Assembly: GCF_001424835.1 (NCBI RefSeq)
Contig: NZ_LMCQ01000002.1
Location: forward strand, 90,156 to 154,155
Source: Variovorax sp. Root318D1
GTDB lineage: Bacteria; Pseudomonadota; Gammaproteobacteria; Burkholderiales; Burkholderiaceae_C
Length of the DNA stretch: 64,000 nucleotides
Direction: 5' to 3'
Part shown: positions 42,042-52,551 of the stretch, piece after piece
How the letters are laid out: each line of letters opens with the position of its first letter
Numbering within the stretch: position 1 is the stretch's first letter
Position numbers and translations under genes: made by a program
The notes under the pieces: model-generated
What the model saw: only the letters and a program-made list of their open reading frames with translations
Told to the model about the DNA's origin: nothing
Databases searched by the model: none

Positions 42042-44581
42042 GCAGGTACCTTTGCCTCGTCGCTTGCTACGGAACTGGGAGCATCCAACACCGGAATCCA
42101 GAAGGAAAAACGGCATCCGATCACATCCGGGCCATTGTAGATGTTCTCTGCCTGCATACGGCCGCGATGCGACTCGACGATGGTGCGGCAGAGATTCAGT
42201 CCGATGCCCATGCCTTCCGGCTTGGTAGAGAAAAATGCTTCATACAGCCGGTCCATCACTTCGGGCGCCAGGCCCTTGCCGGTGTCCTGCACCGAGAACT
42301 CGATGGCGTTGTGGCCCTCGATCACCTTCGGCAGCACGCGCAACTCGACGCTCCGGCGCGCCAGCGGGCGCTCGGCAATGTCGATCGCCTCGGCTGCGTT
42401 CTTCAGCAGGTTGACCATCACCTGCTCGATCAGGATCGGGTCCACCTGCACCACCGGCAACCGAGCCGCCACGTAGTGGTTGAGCCGCACATTGCGCCGG
42501 CGCAGCTCGATGCCCGCGAGCTCGACCGCTTCGCTCACCATGGTGGCGACGTCGGCGGCGGTGCGGTTGGGCTCGCTGCGTTTCACGAAGGAGCGGATGC
42601 GCTGGATGATCTGGCCCGCGCGCTGCGCCTGCTTCGAGGTTTTTTCCAGCGCCGCGAGCAGTGCATCGGAATCGATCGCCTGCCCCTTGATCCGCGACAT
42701 CATCCCGTTGCAGTAGTTGGTGATGGCCGTCAGCGGCTGGTTGAGTTCGTGCGCCACGCTGGAGGCCATTTCGCCCATCGTGATCAGGCGGCTTGCGGCC
42801 TGCGCGCGGTCGGCCTGTGCGGCGGCCTGCTCCTCGGCGTCGCGCCGGGGCGTGATGTCGGTAGCAATCACCAGCTGGGCGAGCCGGCCGTCCACCCAAG
42901 TGAGGTAGCGCGAACGCACTTCGAGCCACTTGCCCAGGTGCGGCACGAAGATCTCGTTGTTGGCGGCCTGGGCGGCGGTCAGGGTGTCGATCGGCAGGCC
43001 GGCGTAGGGGTCGACGTCGTCCAGGCCCTCGTCGTGCGCATTGGAGGTGGGCACGCCGGCCTGCGCCACCATGCCCAGGTGGCCCACGGTGTCGGAGCCG
43101 AACCATAGGCGGTACAGCTTGTTCGCGAACAGCAGTTCCTCGCTGCCGATGGGCGCCACCGACACCGCGGCATCGAGGGCCTCGAGCACCGTGGTGAAGC
43201 GCTCGTAAGACGCCGACAGTTGCTCGCGGATGCGCGTGGGCTCGGTGATGTCGGTCATCGAGGTCATCCAACCCGTCTGGTGGCCGCGAGCGTCGATCAG
43301 CGGCGACACATAGAGCCGTGCATTGAACACGCTGCCGTTCTTGCGCTTCACGCGCACCTGGAAGCCGCCGGGCAGGGCGCGCCCGTGCAGTTCTTCCTCG
43401 AGCCGCTCGTTCATGACTTCGCGGTCCGATTCCAGCCAGTAAGGGAAGGGCGGAGACTGCCCCACCAGTTCGGCCTCGCTCCAGCCTGTCATGGCGCAGA
43501 AAGCGGCATTCACATAGGTGATGCGGCCCTGCAGGTCGAGCACCCGCATGCCGGTGAGCATGGAGTTTTCCATCGCGCGCCGGAAGTTGGTTTCGGCCAC
43601 CAGCCGCTGCTGGGCCTGTTGGCGCCGCCGGGTGTGGCGCCAGGTGCCGATCAGCATCCAGCTCGTCAACACGCTCAGCGCGCAGACCAGCCAGAAGAGA
43701 CCATTGCCGACCACGCCCTGCGACGTGCGGTAGGCCTGGGCCCGCAGCACCAGGGCGTTGCCGACGGGCGAGACCGGTACTTCGTATTCGTTGGTTCTCT
43801 CCGACCAAGGCAAGAGCCGCGTGCCCCCTTCCCGGGTGCTGGCGGTGGTGTTGCCTGCGATCACGTTGCCCTTGGCGTCGAGCAGCGAGACGGCATAACG
43901 CGCCTGCACCTCCGAGGGCATGCCGTAGCGCAGCAGGCCGTCGACCGAGAATTCGCCGAGCACCACGCCCGCGAACAGGCCCTGGTCGAAAAGCGGGATG
44001 TGCAGCTGCAGCATGGCCGTGGGGTCGCCGCCCGCCATCGGCTGCGAGAAAACCGGCTGGCGCAGCTCGCGCGCGAGCGCGTAGTTGCTCTCGATGTCAC
44101 CAGGGCGCAGCACGTCCCCGATCAGGTGTTGTTGCGAGGGATGCACGCTGGGGGCGGAGTAGCCGGCCTTGAAGCGGCGCCGATCGTCTATCCAGGCGAC
44201 GGTCTGCAGCTCGGGGAACTGACTCACCAGAGATTCGGCCCGGCTCGCGAACTCGACCGGGTCGATTTCCCGGTTCGAGGCGTCGCGCGCAATGCGCATC
44301 AGTTGCTCCTGGCGTTCCAGGAGGCGCAGGCGCATGCGCTGTTGCGCGTACTCCACATCCCGCCGCACCGACTCCTGCTCCCGCTCGACTTCTTCGGTGC
44401 GCAGATACCAGAACGACGAGACGATGGCGGCGAGAAACAGCAGCACTGCCGCGATGGGCGCGAGCATGGCGACGGCGTCCTGCAGCACAGGCGTTTGCCG
44501 GCGCCACCAGCGGCGCCACCACGAGAGGAGCGACACATTCACGGCGCTGCGGGCCGCCGCCAGCGGAGAGGGAAAAGGCAT
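42038..44581 (-). CDS. PAS-domain sensor histidine kinase
   Basis: 847 residues. Two membrane helices (about 41-60, and GLFWLVCALSVLTSWMLIG near 300) enclose a periplasmic sensor region of about 240 residues, probably Cache/CHASE-like. A PAS domain follows (AMENSMLTGMRVLDLQGRITY), then a second PAS-like region (FTTVLEALDAAVSVAPIG). The kinase core has the H-box MGEMASSVAHELNQPLTAITNYC, an N-box with LLKNAAEAI and G-boxes DTGKGLAP and GMGIGLNLC. This is the FixL/DctB-type HATPase. Partner is the FixJ regulator. Divergent from aceE across a 209-base region. Confidence 0.93.
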   Translation of the reverse strand: MPFPSPLAAARSAVNVSLLSWWRRWWRRQTPVLQDAVAMLAPIAAVLLFLAAIVSSFWYLRTEEVEREQESVRRDVEYAQQRMRLRLLERQEQLMRIARDASNREIDPVEFASRAESLVSQFPELQTVAWIDDRRRFKAGYSAPSVHPSQQHLIGDVLRPGDIESNYALARELRQPVFSQPMAGGDPTAMLQLHIPLFDQGLFAGVVLGEFSVDGLLRYGMPSEVQARYAVSLLDAKGNVIAGNTTASTREGGTRLLPWSERTNEYEVPVSPVGNALVLRAQAYRTSQGVVGNGLFWLVCALSVLTSWMLIGTWRHTRRRQQAQQRLVAETNFRRAMENSMLTGMRVLDLQGRITYVNAAFCAMTGWSEAELVGQSPPFPYWLESDREVMNERLEEELHGRALPGGFQVRVKRKNGSVFNARLYVSPLIDARGHQTGWMTSMTDITEPTRIREQLSASYERFTTVLEALDAAVSVAPIGSEELLFANKLYRLWFGSDTVGHLGMVAQAGVPTSNAHDEGLDDVDPYAGLPIDTLTAAQAANNEIFVPHLGKWLEVRSRYLTWVDGRLAQLVIATDITPRRDAEEQAAAQADRAQAASRLITMGEMASSVAHELNQPLTAITNYCNGMMSRIKGQAIDSDALLAALEKTSKQAQRAGQIIQRIRSFVKRSEPNRTAADVATMVSEAVELAGIELRRRNVRLNHYVAARLPVVQVDPILIEQVMVNLLKNAAEAIDIAERPLARRSVELRVLPKVIEGHNAIEFSVQDTGKGLAPEVMDRLYEAFFSTKPEGMGIGLNLCRTIVESHRGRMQAENIYNGPDVIGCRFSFWIPVLDAPSSVASDEAKVPA

Positions 44582-44790
44582 CTTCCGAGTTTAGGGGATG
44601 CCCCTTGCACGATAAGTGAAATGCCGCAGTGGCACTGGTTGCGGCGCGGTTGGCCGCCAGATCGGTCGGAATATCACATTAAGAAATCATCATGCGCCAT
44701 TTGAAATATCGGAATTTCTGTGCGAAACTCGCCCGCGTTTATTGCAGAGCGCACTAAATTACAGCCACAGCCCTAAAAGGAGAGACAAGC

Positions 44791-47505
44791 ATGTCGGCAA
44801 ATCCAGAGAACCTGTTCGGCTCGGCCGCGAACGACGCGGACGCCCAGGAAACCCGTGAATGGATGGATGCACTGTCCTCCGTTATTCAAAGCGAGGGGCC
44901 TGAGCGGGCTCACTTTCTTCTGGAGCAATTGCTCGAGCATGCGCGGCAGCACAGCATCGACAAGCCGTTCTCCGCCAATACCGCTTACGTCAATACCCTG
45001 GAGCCCGACCAGGAAGAGCGTTGCCCAGGCAACCTCGAGATCGAAGAGCGCCTGCGCGCCTACATGCGCTGGAACGCCATGGCCATGGTGGTCAAGGCCA
45101 ATCGCCATCATCCGCCCGAAGGCGGCGACCTTGGCGGCCACATCGGCTCCTTTGCCTCGCTGGCCAACATGTTTGGCGCCGGCTTCAACCACTTCTGGCA
45201 CGCCGAGAGCGAAAACCACGGCGGCGACTGCCTCTACATCCAGGGCCACGTCTCGCCCGGTATCTATGCCCGCGCCTACCTCGAAGGGCGCCTGACCGAA
45301 GAGCAGCTGCTCAACTTCCGCCAGGAAGTCGACGGCAAGGGGCTTTCCAGCTACCCGCATCCGAAGCTGATGCCCGAGTTCTGGCAATTCCCCACGGTGT
45401 CGATGGGTCTTGGCCCTCTGATGGCCATCTACCAGGCCCGCTTTCTCAAGTACCTGCACGCCCGCGGCATTGCCAACACCGAGAACCGCAAGGTCTGGGT
45501 GTTCTGCGGCGACGGCGAAATGGACGAAGTCGAATCGCTGGGGGCCATCGGCCTGGCCGCGCGCGAAGGCCTCGACAACCTGATCTTCGTCATCAACTGC
45601 AACCTGCAGCGCCTGGACGGCCCGGTGCGCGGCAACGGCAAGATCATCCAGGAGCTCGAGGGCGAGTTCCGCGGTTCGGGCTGGAACGTGCTCAAGCTGA
45701 TCTGGGGCAGCGGCTGGGACCCGCTGATCGCACGCGACAAGGAAGGTGCGCTGCGCAAGATCATGATGGAGACCAATGACGGCGACTACCAGTCGTTCAA
45801 GGCCAACGATGGCGCCTACGTGCGCAAGCACTTCTTCGGCCGCGATCCGCGTACGCTCGAAATGGTGTCCAAGATGAGCGACGACGACATCTGGCAGCTG
45901 CGCCGCGGCGGCCATGATTCGCAGAAGGTCTATGCGGCCTTCGATGCTGCCGTGAAGCACAAGGGCCAGCCCACGGTGCTCCTGATCAAGACGGTCAAGG
46001 GCTTCGGCATGGGCAAGATCGGCGAGGGCAAGAACACGGTCCACCAGACCAAGAAGCTCGGCGACGAGGACATCAAGGCCTTCCGCGACCGCTTCAACAT
46101 TCCGATTCCGGACAGCCAGATTGCCGACTTGCCGTTCTACAGGCCGGCCGACGACACGCCGGAAATGAAGTACCTGCACGAGCGCCGCAAGGCCCTCGGC
46201 GGCTACCTGCCGCACCGTCGCACCAAGGCCGACGAGAGCTTCACGGTGCCGTCGCTCGATGTCTTCAAGTCGGTGATGGAGCCCACGGCCGACGGCCGCG
46301 AAATCTCGACCACGCAGGCCTACGTGCGCTTCCTCACGCAGCTTTTGCGCGACAAGGCGCTGGGCCCGCGCGTGGTTCCCATCCTGGTGGACGAAGCCCG
46401 CACCTTCGGCATGGAAGGGTTGTTCCGCCAGATCGGCATCTACAACCCCGCAGGCCAGCAGTACACCCCGGTCGACAAGGACCAGGTCATGTACTACAAG
46501 GAAGACAAGGCCGGCCAGATCCTGCAGGAAGGCATCAACGAAGCCGGCGGCATGTCGAGCTGGATCGCGGCAGCCACGTCGTACAGCACCAACAACCGCA
46601 TCATGGTGCCGTTCTACGTGTACTACTCGATGTTCGGCTTCCAGCGCATCGGCGACCTGGCCTGGGCGGCTGGCGACATGCAGGCGCGCGGCTTCCTGCT
46701 GGGCGGCACCTCCGGGCGCACCACGCTGAACGGCGAAGGCCTGCAGCACGAAGACGGCCACAGCCACATCCTGGCCAACACCATTCCGAACTGCGTGAGC
46801 TACGACCCGACCTTCGCGCACGAAGTGGGTGTCATCCTGCACCACGGCCTGAAGCGCATGGTCGAGAAACAGGACAACGTCTACTACTACCTGACGCTGC
46901 TCAATGAGAACTACCCGATGCCCGGCCTCCAGCCCGGCACCGAAGAGCAGATCATCAAGGGCATGTACCTGTCAAAGCAGGGCCCGGCGCTCAAGGCCAA
47001 GTCGCCCACCGTGCAACTGCTGGGCAGCGGCACCATCCTGCGCGAGAGCTTTGCCGCGCAAGAACTGCTCGAGAAGGACTGGGGCGTGTCGGCTTCCGTG
47101 TGGAGCTGCCCGAGCTTCAACGAACTGACGCGCGACGGCCAGGACGCCGACCGCTGGAACCTGTTGCACCCCGACCAAACGCCGCGCGTGTCCTTCGTGG
47201 CCGAGCAGCTCGCTCCCACCGCCGGTCCGGTGGTGGCATCGACCGACTACATGAAGGCCTACGCGGAGCAGATCCGCCCCTTCATTCCCAAGGGCCGCAC
47301 CTACAAGGTGCTGGGCACCGATGGTTTCGGCCGCAGCGATTTCCGCAACAAGCTGCGCGAGCATTTCGAAATCAACCGCCACTACATTGTGGTGGCCGCG
47401 CTCAAGGCGCTCTCAGAGGACGGCACGGTGCCGGTGGCCAAGGTGGTCGAGGCGATCAAGAAGTACGGCATCAATGTCGACAAGGTCAACCCGCTTTACG
47501 CCTGA
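44791..47505 (+). CDS. aceE: Pyruvate dehydrogenase E1 component (homodimeric)
   Basis: 904 residues, close to E. coli AceE (887). It decarboxylates pyruvate with thiamine diphosphate and acetylates the E2 lipoyl arm. The ThDP motif begins [10 protein letters not shown] and ends [24 protein letters not shown], [17 protein letters not shown] ([17 protein letters not shown]) and [15 protein letters not shown] are further family stretches. AAAAGGAGA is the ribosome binding site. It opens the operon aceE-aceF-(HslV-like)-lpdA. The divergent two-component genes may regulate it. Confidence 0.98.
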   Translation: MSANPENLFGSAANDADAQETREWMDALSSVIQSEGPERAHFLLEQLLEHARQHSIDKPFSANTAYVNTLEPDQEERCPGNLEIEERLRAYMRWNAMAMVVKANRHHPPEGGDLGGHIGSFASLANMFGAGFNHFWHAESENHGGDCLYIQGHVSPGIYARAYLEGRLTEEQLLNFRQEVDGKGLSSYPHPKLMPEFWQFPTVSMGLGPLMAIYQARFLKYLHARGIANTENRKVWVFCGDGEMDEVESLGAIGLAAREGLDNLIFVINCNLQRLDGPVRGNGKIIQELEGEFRGSGWNVLKLIWGSGWDPLIARDKEGALRKIMMETNDGDYQSFKANDGAYVRKHFFGRDPRTLEMVSKMSDDDIWQLRRGGHDSQKVYAAFDAAVKHKGQPTVLLIKTVKGFGMGKIGEGKNTVHQTKKLGDEDIKAFRDRFNIPIPDSQIADLPFYRPADDTPEMKYLHERRKALGGYLPHRRTKADESFTVPSLDVFKSVMEPTADGREISTTQAYVRFLTQLLRDKALGPRVVPILVDEARTFGMEGLFRQIGIYNPAGQQYTPVDKDQVMYYKEDKAGQILQEGINEAGGMSSWIAAATSYSTNNRIMVPFYVYYSMFGFQRIGDLAWAAGDMQARGFLLGGTSGRTTLNGEGLQHEDGHSHILANTIPNCVSYDPTFAHEVGVILHHGLKRMVEKQDNVYYYLTLLNENYPMPGLQPGTEEQIIKGMYLSKQGPALKAKSPTVQLLGSGTILRESFAAQELLEKDWGVSASVWSCPSFNELTRDGQDADRWNLLHPDQTPRVSFVAEQLAPTAGPVVASTDYMKAYAEQIRPFIPKGRTYKVLGTDGFGRSDFRNKLREHFEINRHYIVVAALKALSEDGTVPVAKVVEAIKKYGINVDKVNPLYA

Positions 47506-47555
47506 ACATCAACAATCAACGAACGAACGGCGCCTCACGGCGGGAGACAAACGAT

Positions 47556-49214
47556 ATGGCAGCAGTGGAAGTCAAGGTGCCGGACATCGGCGATTTCGAT
47601 GAAGTCGCGGTGATCGAGGTGCTGGTGAAGGTGGGCGACACGGTCAAGGCCGAGCAGTCGCTCATTACCGTGGAATCGGACAAGGCGTCGATGGAGATTC
47701 CGTCGTCGACCGCCGGTGTGGTGAAGGAAATCAAGGTCGCAGTCGGCGGCAAGGTGAAAGAAGGCTCCGTGGTCCTCGTGCTCGAGGCCGAGGGTGCGGG
47801 TGCTGCTGCAGCACCGGCCCCTGCGCCTGCCGCGGCCCCTGCTGCGGCCGCTCCTGCACCAGCCGCAGCGGCGCCCGCACCGGCTGCCGCGCCGGCGGCC
47901 TCGGGTCCCGTGGAGGTCAAGGTGCCCGACATTGGCGACTTCAAGGATGTCGCGGTCATCGAGTTGCTGGTCAAGCCCGGCGACCAGATCGCGGCCGACC
48001 AGTCGCTGATCACGGTGGAGTCGGACAAGGCCTCGATGGAAATTCCGTCGTCGGCTGCCGGCGTGCTCAAGGAACTCAAGGTCAAGGTGGGCGATACGGT
48101 CAACATCGGGGACCTGATTGCTGTGCTGGAAGGCACCGCGGCCGCTGCAGCACCTGCGCCTGCGCAGGCCGCGGCAGCCGCGCCCGCCGCTGCAACCGCC
48201 AGCGCCCCCGCGCCGGCCACTGCTTCGCCGGCGCCGGCCGCTGCCGCACCGCACGAACCCACTGTGGCACCCACGGGCAAGCTGCCGCATGCGTCCCCCT
48301 CGGTACGCAAGTTCGCACGCGAACTCGGCGTGCCGCTCGAAGAGGTCAAGGGTTCCGGTCCCAAGGGCCGCATCACACAGGAAGACGTCCAGAGCTTCAC
48401 CAAGGCCGTGATGAGCGGCCAGGCCAGCACCAAGGCCTCGGCGGCCAAGGCGCCGGCAGGCGGCGGCGCCGACGGCGCGGCGCTGGGTCTCATCCCGTGG
48501 CCCAAGGTCGACTTCACCAAGTTCGGCGCGGTCGAGCGCAAGGACCTGTCGCGCATCAAAAAGCTCAGCGGCGCCAACCTGCACCGCAACTGGGTGATGA
48601 TTCCGCACGTCACCAACAACGACGAAGCCGACATTACCGAGCTCGAAGCCTTCCGCGTCTCCACCAACAAGGAGAACGAGAAGTCGGGCGTCAAGGTCAC
48701 GATGCTGGCCTTCGTGATCAAGGCAGTGGTTGCGGCGCTGAAGAAGTTTCCCGACTTCAATGCCAGCCTCGACGGCGACCAGCTGGTCTACAAGCAGTAC
48801 TTCCACGTCGGTTTTGCAGCCGACACGCCCAACGGGCTCGTGGTGCCGGTGCTGAAGGATGCCGACAAGAAGGGCATCCTGCAGATCAGCCAGGAAATGG
48901 GCGAACTCGCCAAGAAGGCACGCGACGGCAAGCTCGGCTCGGCCGACATGCAGGGCGGATGCATGTCGATCAGCTCGCTCGGCGGCATCGGCGGTACGCA
49001 CTTCACGCCCATCATCAACGCCCCCGAAGTGGCCATTCTCGGCCTCTCCAAGGGCCAGATGAAGCCGGTGTGGGACGGCAAGCAGTTCGTGCCGCGCCTG
49101 ACGCTGCCGCTCTCGCTGTCTTACGACCACCGCGTGATCGACGGGGCCCTGGCTGCGCGTTTCAACGCCTACCTGGGCCAGGTGCTCGCGGACTATCGCC
49201 GAATCCTGCTATGA
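47556..49214 (+). CDS. aceF: Pyruvate dehydrogenase E2, dihydrolipoamide acetyltransferase
   Basis: 552 residues. Two N-terminal lipoyl domains carry lipoyl-Lys at about 43 and 158 (both in [10 protein letters not shown]), joined by Ala/Pro linkers. A peripheral subunit-binding domain ([28 protein letters not shown]) follows, then the catalytic core ending with [15 protein letters not shown], which holds the active His. I start at ATG 47556 after CGGGAG. The stop overlaps the start of the HslV-like gene (ATGA). The first lipoyl domain is nearly identical to that of the downstream E3. Confidence 0.97.
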   Translation: MAAVEVKVPDIGDFDEVAVIEVLVKVGDTVKAEQSLITVESDKASMEIPSSTAGVVKEIKVAVGGKVKEGSVVLVLEAEGAGAAAAPAPAPAAAPAAAAPAPAAAAPAPAAAPAASGPVEVKVPDIGDFKDVAVIELLVKPGDQIAADQSLITVESDKASMEIPSSAAGVLKELKVKVGDTVNIGDLIAVLEGTAAAAAPAPAQAAAAAPAAATASAPAPATASPAPAAAAPHEPTVAPTGKLPHASPSVRKFARELGVPLEEVKGSGPKGRITQEDVQSFTKAVMSGQASTKASAAKAPAGGGADGAALGLIPWPKVDFTKFGAVERKDLSRIKKLSGANLHRNWVMIPHVTNNDEADITELEAFRVSTNKENEKSGVKVTMLAFVIKAVVAALKKFPDFNASLDGDQLVYKQYFHVGFAADTPNGLVVPVLKDADKKGILQISQEMGELAKKARDGKLGSADMQGGCMSISSLGGIGGTHFTPIINAPEVAILGLSKGQMKPVWDGKQFVPRLTLPLSLSYDHRVIDGALAARFNAYLGQVLADYRRILL

Positions 49215-49804
49215 CCACCGTAGTGGCCGTCCGCAAGGGCGGCCAGGTCACGATGGCGGCGGATTCCCTGGTGACCTTCGGCGACACGCGGCTTTCGCAC
49301 CGCGCCGAAGCCAACCAGAAGATCTTCACCGTCGAGGACGCGGCGGGGCAGAGCCTCTTTGCCGTGGCCGGCGCCGCAGCGCACTTCCTGGTGCTGCAGC
49401 ATGCGCTGGCCGCGCAGCCGCGCGAGGCGCTGCTGTTCGGCAGCAAGCACGAGATCTTCCGCACCTTCACGCTGCTGCATCCGGTGCTGAAAGACTCGTT
49501 TTTCATGCAGACCAAGGAAGACGAGCACGAGCCCTACGAGTCGAGCCAGTTCACGATGCTGATGGCGAATGCCAGCGGCATCTACGGCATCTACAGCTAC
49601 CGCGAGGTGTTCGAGTTCAAGCAGTTCTGGGCCATTGGCTCGGGACGCAGCTTTGCGCTCGGCGCCATGCACGCGGCCTATGACATGAAGTCGCGCTCCT
49701 CGCGCGACGTGGCGGAGGCGGGAATCGCCGCTGCCTGCGAATTCGATCGCAATTCGGCCCCACCGGTCGACGTTCTCACACTCAAAATGAAAGTGTCCAA
49801 ATGA
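49211..49804 (+). CDS. HslV/proteasome-beta-like Ntn-hydrolase in the PDH operon
   Basis: 197 residues. The N-terminus [20 protein letters not shown] aligns without gaps to HslV (TTIVSVRRNGHVVIAGDG-like). After Met removal Thr1 would be the nucleophile and Asp17 the second catalytic residue. A Lys in the region NQKIF, three residues further on than in HslV, could be the third. [19 protein letters not shown] corresponds to the following strand and helix. The C-terminal half, with [20 protein letters not shown] and [13 protein letters not shown], keeps the HslV-like GSG-x5-A-x2-A pattern. Start and stop overlap aceF and lpdA by ATGA. No HslU ATPase gene is nearby. It is not the normal hslV of hslVU. 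Confidence 0.75.
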   Translation: MTTVVAVRKGGQVTMAADSLVTFGDTRLSHRAEANQKIFTVEDAAGQSLFAVAGAAAHFLVLQHALAAQPREALLFGSKHEIFRTFTLLHPVLKDSFFMQTKEDEHEPYESSQFTMLMANASGIYGIYSYREVFEFKQFWAIGSGRSFALGAMHAAYDMKSRSSRDVAEAGIAAACEFDRNSAPPVDVLTLKMKVSK

Positions 49805-51627
49805 GCGAACAACAAATCAAGGTGCCCGACATCGGTGACTTCGACGAAGTCGCGGTGATCGAGGTGCTGGTCAAGGTCGGCGACGCGGTCAAGGCCGAGC
49901 AATCGCTGATCACGGTCGAATCGGACAAGGCCTCGATGGAGATTCCGTCGTCCGCCGCGGGCGTGGTGAAGTCGCTTGCGGTCAAGGTCGGCGACAAAGT
50001 GAAGGAGGGCTCGGTGGTGTTGACGCTGGAGGTCGATGGCGCCGCGGCGCCCGCGCCAGCTGCGGCTGCACCCGCGCCCGCGCCCGCCGCAGCGGCCCCC
50101 GCGCCAAAGGCGGCAGCCCCGGCTCCGGCCGCGGCGCCCGCGGCTTCCACCTATGGCGGCAAGGTCGACGTCGAGTGCGACGTCATCGTGCTCGGCGCCG
50201 GCCCCGGCGGCTACTCAGCCGCTTTCCGCGCTGCTGACCTCGGCCTCAAGGTGGTGCTGATCGAACGCTACGCCACGCTCGGCGGCGTGTGCCTGAACGT
50301 CGGCTGCATTCCTTCCAAGGCGCTGCTGCACGTGGCGTCGGTGATGGACGAGGTGAAGCATTTCGCCGACCTCGGCGTGAGCTTTGCCGCGCCCACGGTA
50401 GACCGCGCCAAGCTCCTCGGCCACAAGAACAAGGTGGTGGGCAAGCTCACCGGCGGCCTCACGGCCATGGCCAAGATGCGCAAGGTGACGGTGCTGCGAG
50501 GCGTCGGCAACTTCATCGATCCGTATCACCTCGAAGTCGAGGAAACCTCGGGCACCAGTTGGGACACGACCGGCAAGAAGCAGACCGTCAAGTTCCGCAA
50601 CGCGATCATCGCGGCCGGCTCGCAGTCGGTGAGCCTGCCGTTCATGCCCAAGGGCGATCCGCGCATCGTTGACTCCACGGGCGCGCTCGAGATGGGCACC
50701 GACCCCAAGCGCATGCTGATCCTTGGCGGCGGCATCATCGGCCTCGAAATGGGCACGGTGTATTCCACACTGGGCGCGCGGCTCGACGTGGTCGAGATGC
50801 TCGACGGCTTGATGCAGGGCGCCGACCGCGACCTGGTGAAAGTCTGGCAGAAGATGAACACGCCGCGCTTCGACAACATCATGCTCAAGACCAAGACGGT
50901 CGGTGCTGAAGCCACGAAGGAGGGCATCAAGGTCACCTTCGAGGGCGAGCAGGCCCCGAAGGAACCGCAGGTGTACGACCTGGTGCTGCAGGCCGTGGGC
51001 CGCAGCCCGAACGGCAAGAAGATCGGCGCCGAGAAGGCGGGCGTCGCGGTGAGCGACCGCGGCTTCATTCCGGTCGACATCCAGATGCGCACCAACGTGC
51101 CCCACATCTTTGCCATCGGCGACATCGTTGGCCAGCCCATGCTGGCGCACAAGGCGGTGCACGAGGCGCATGTGGCGGCCGAGGTCATCGCTGGCGAGCA
51201 GAAGGGCGACAAGGAGCTTTCGAGCGCCGCATTCAACGCCCGCGTGATTCCGAGTGTGGCCTACACCGACCCCGAGGTGGCGTGGGTGGGCCTCACGGAA
51301 GACCAGGCCAAGGCCGAAGGCATCAAGATCAAGAAGGGCCACTTCCCGTGGACCGCTTCGGGCCGCGCCATTGCCAACGGCCGCGACGAGGGCTTCACCA
51401 AGCTGCTGTTCGACGCCGAGACGCACCGCATTCTGGGTGGCGGCATTGTCGGCACGCATGCCGGCGACATGATCGGCGAGATCGCGCTGGCCATCGAAAT
51501 GGGTGCCGACGAGATCGACATCGGCAAGACCATCCATCCGCACCCGACGCTGGGCGAAAGCATCGGCATGGCGGCCGAGGTGGCGCACGGTACCTGTACC
51601 GATTTGCCGCCGGCAAAGAAGGCCTGA
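49801..51627 (+). CDS. lpdA: Dihydrolipoamide dehydrogenase (E3) with N-terminal lipoyl domain
   Basis: 608 residues, about 130 more than an ordinary E3. The extra N-terminus is a lipoyl domain with Lys43 ([12 protein letters not shown]) and an Ala/Pro linker to about 115. The flavoprotein follows: FAD motif [18 protein letters not shown], redox disulfide Cys164/Cys169 ([15 protein letters not shown]), NAD motif [19 protein letters not shown] and the C-terminal His-Glu motif (HPHPTLGES). It reoxidises the E2 lipoyl group with NAD. This form is typical of betaproteobacterial PDH operons. It starts inside the end of the HslV-like gene. Confidence 0.97.
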   Translation: MSEQQIKVPDIGDFDEVAVIEVLVKVGDAVKAEQSLITVESDKASMEIPSSAAGVVKSLAVKVGDKVKEGSVVLTLEVDGAAAPAPAAAAPAPAPAAAAPAPKAAAPAPAAAPAASTYGGKVDVECDVIVLGAGPGGYSAAFRAADLGLKVVLIERYATLGGVCLNVGCIPSKALLHVASVMDEVKHFADLGVSFAAPTVDRAKLLGHKNKVVGKLTGGLTAMAKMRKVTVLRGVGNFIDPYHLEVEETSGTSWDTTGKKQTVKFRNAIIAAGSQSVSLPFMPKGDPRIVDSTGALEMGTDPKRMLILGGGIIGLEMGTVYSTLGARLDVVEMLDGLMQGADRDLVKVWQKMNTPRFDNIMLKTKTVGAEATKEGIKVTFEGEQAPKEPQVYDLVLQAVGRSPNGKKIGAEKAGVAVSDRGFIPVDIQMRTNVPHIFAIGDIVGQPMLAHKAVHEAHVAAEVIAGEQKGDKELSSAAFNARVIPSVAYTDPEVAWVGLTEDQAKAEGIKIKKGHFPWTASGRAIANGRDEGFTKLLFDAETHRILGGGIVGTHAGDMIGEIALAIEMGADEIDIGKTIHPHPTLGESIGMAAEVAHGTCTDLPPAKKA

Positions 51628-51668
51628 TCGATTGGGTCGTGCCGCTACCGGGCAATCGGAGCGGCCAC

Positions 51669-51697
51669 AAAAAATCCCGCCGCGGCGGGATTTTTTT
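51669..51697. terminator. Bidirectional terminator between lpdA and the NlpC/P60 gene
   Basis: ATCCCGCC and GGCGGGAT form a perfect 8-bp stem around GC. It is flanked by A6 on the left and T7 on the right, so it works in both directions. It lies between two convergent genes. Confidence 0.95.
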
Positions 51698-51725
51698 GGT
51701 TCTGATTCGCGAAGGAGCGGGTGGC

Positions 51726-52310
51726 TCAGTTGCCGGTGTGCGCCGCGGCGGTTGCTGCGGCCTTGACTTCGTCGTTCGGAGCGCCACCAAGCACGCGGCG
51801 GGCGCCATCGAAGCGGCGGCTCCAGTAGCTGCCGTTCATGTCTTCCACGCGCACCTGGGCGCCGGTACGCGGCGAATGGATGAATTTGCCTTCGCCGACA
51901 TAGATGCCGACATGGCTGAAGGCACGGCGCATGGTGTTGAAGAAGACGAGGTCGCCGGGCTTGAGCTGGCTGCGGTCGATCTTTTCGGTGGCGGCCGCTT
52001 GTTCCTCGGCACGGCGAGGCAGCAGGTGGCCGACCGTCTGGTTGTACATGGCGCGAACAAAGCCGCTGCAATCGAAGCCGGACTCGGCCGTATTGCCGCC
52101 GCGGCGATAGGGAACGCCGAGGAAACCGATGGCGGTCACGACCAGGTCGGACGTCCGTTCGGTGACGGTTTGGCGGACCTGCTGGAGTTGTCCGATCAGG
52201 CCCTTGTCGGCGAGCAAGCGGGCAAGTTCGTCATCGGTTCGGTCCTGTTGGGGGGCGGCCTGGACGGCGACGGCAAACAGGAGAGACGCGGGTAGGACGA
52301 AAAAACGCAT
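51726..52310 (-). CDS. NlpC/P60-family cell-wall endopeptidase
   Basis: 194 residues. A signal peptide (FFVLPASLLFAVAVQAAP) leads to an NlpC/P60 domain. The catalytic Cys81 is in FDCSGFVRAMY, His133 in SHVGIYVGEG and the third polar residue His145 in FIHSPRTGAQV. The PYRRGGNTAESG lead-in is typical of Spr/MepS-type enzymes cutting peptidoglycan cross-links. It acts in the periplasm. It stands alone, with the PQQ-dehydrogenase-like gene divergent 241 bases away. Confidence 0.93.
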   Translation of the reverse strand: MRFFVLPASLLFAVAVQAAPQQDRTDDELARLLADKGLIGQLQQVRQTVTERTSDLVVTAIGFLGVPYRRGGNTAESGFDCSGFVRAMYNQTVGHLLPRRAEEQAAATEKIDRSQLKPGDLVFFNTMRRAFSHVGIYVGEGKFIHSPRTGAQVRVEDMNGSYWSRRFDGARRVLGGAPNDEVKAAATAAAHTGN

Positions 52311-52459
52311 GGCGCGTAGGATATTGATGACGCGCGGTTATGTCAACCTCATCCGAATTAACGAATGTATCCGCAACATGTTGATCTACAAAGTATTTTT
52401 CGATTCCGGCGTAGAAAAAATGTAACGGTCAACCTTTATGAACCATAAGCGATTGCTCG

Positions 52460-52471
52460 AAAGTTAACTTT
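52460..52471. promoter_or_regulatory. 12-bp AT-rich palindrome before the sugar dehydrogenase gene
   Basis: AAAGTTAACTTT is a perfect palindrome about 80 bases before the start at 52552. The 240-base intergenic region around it is clearly AT-rich and probably holds both divergent promoters. An operator role is a guess. Confidence 0.3.
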
Positions 52472-52551
52472 TGTACTCATCCTTGGTGAGCGAACAGCGT
52501 GGATTTGCATTGCAATACGCGTCAAGATTGGTTCAACAACCTGGAAAAGAC

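Noticed and set aside
49211..49804. Ordinary HslV of the HslUV protease
   Set aside because: No hslU is adjacent, the conserved GDG is replaced by ADS, and there is a three-residue shift before the likely Lys, so it is a distinct paralogue.
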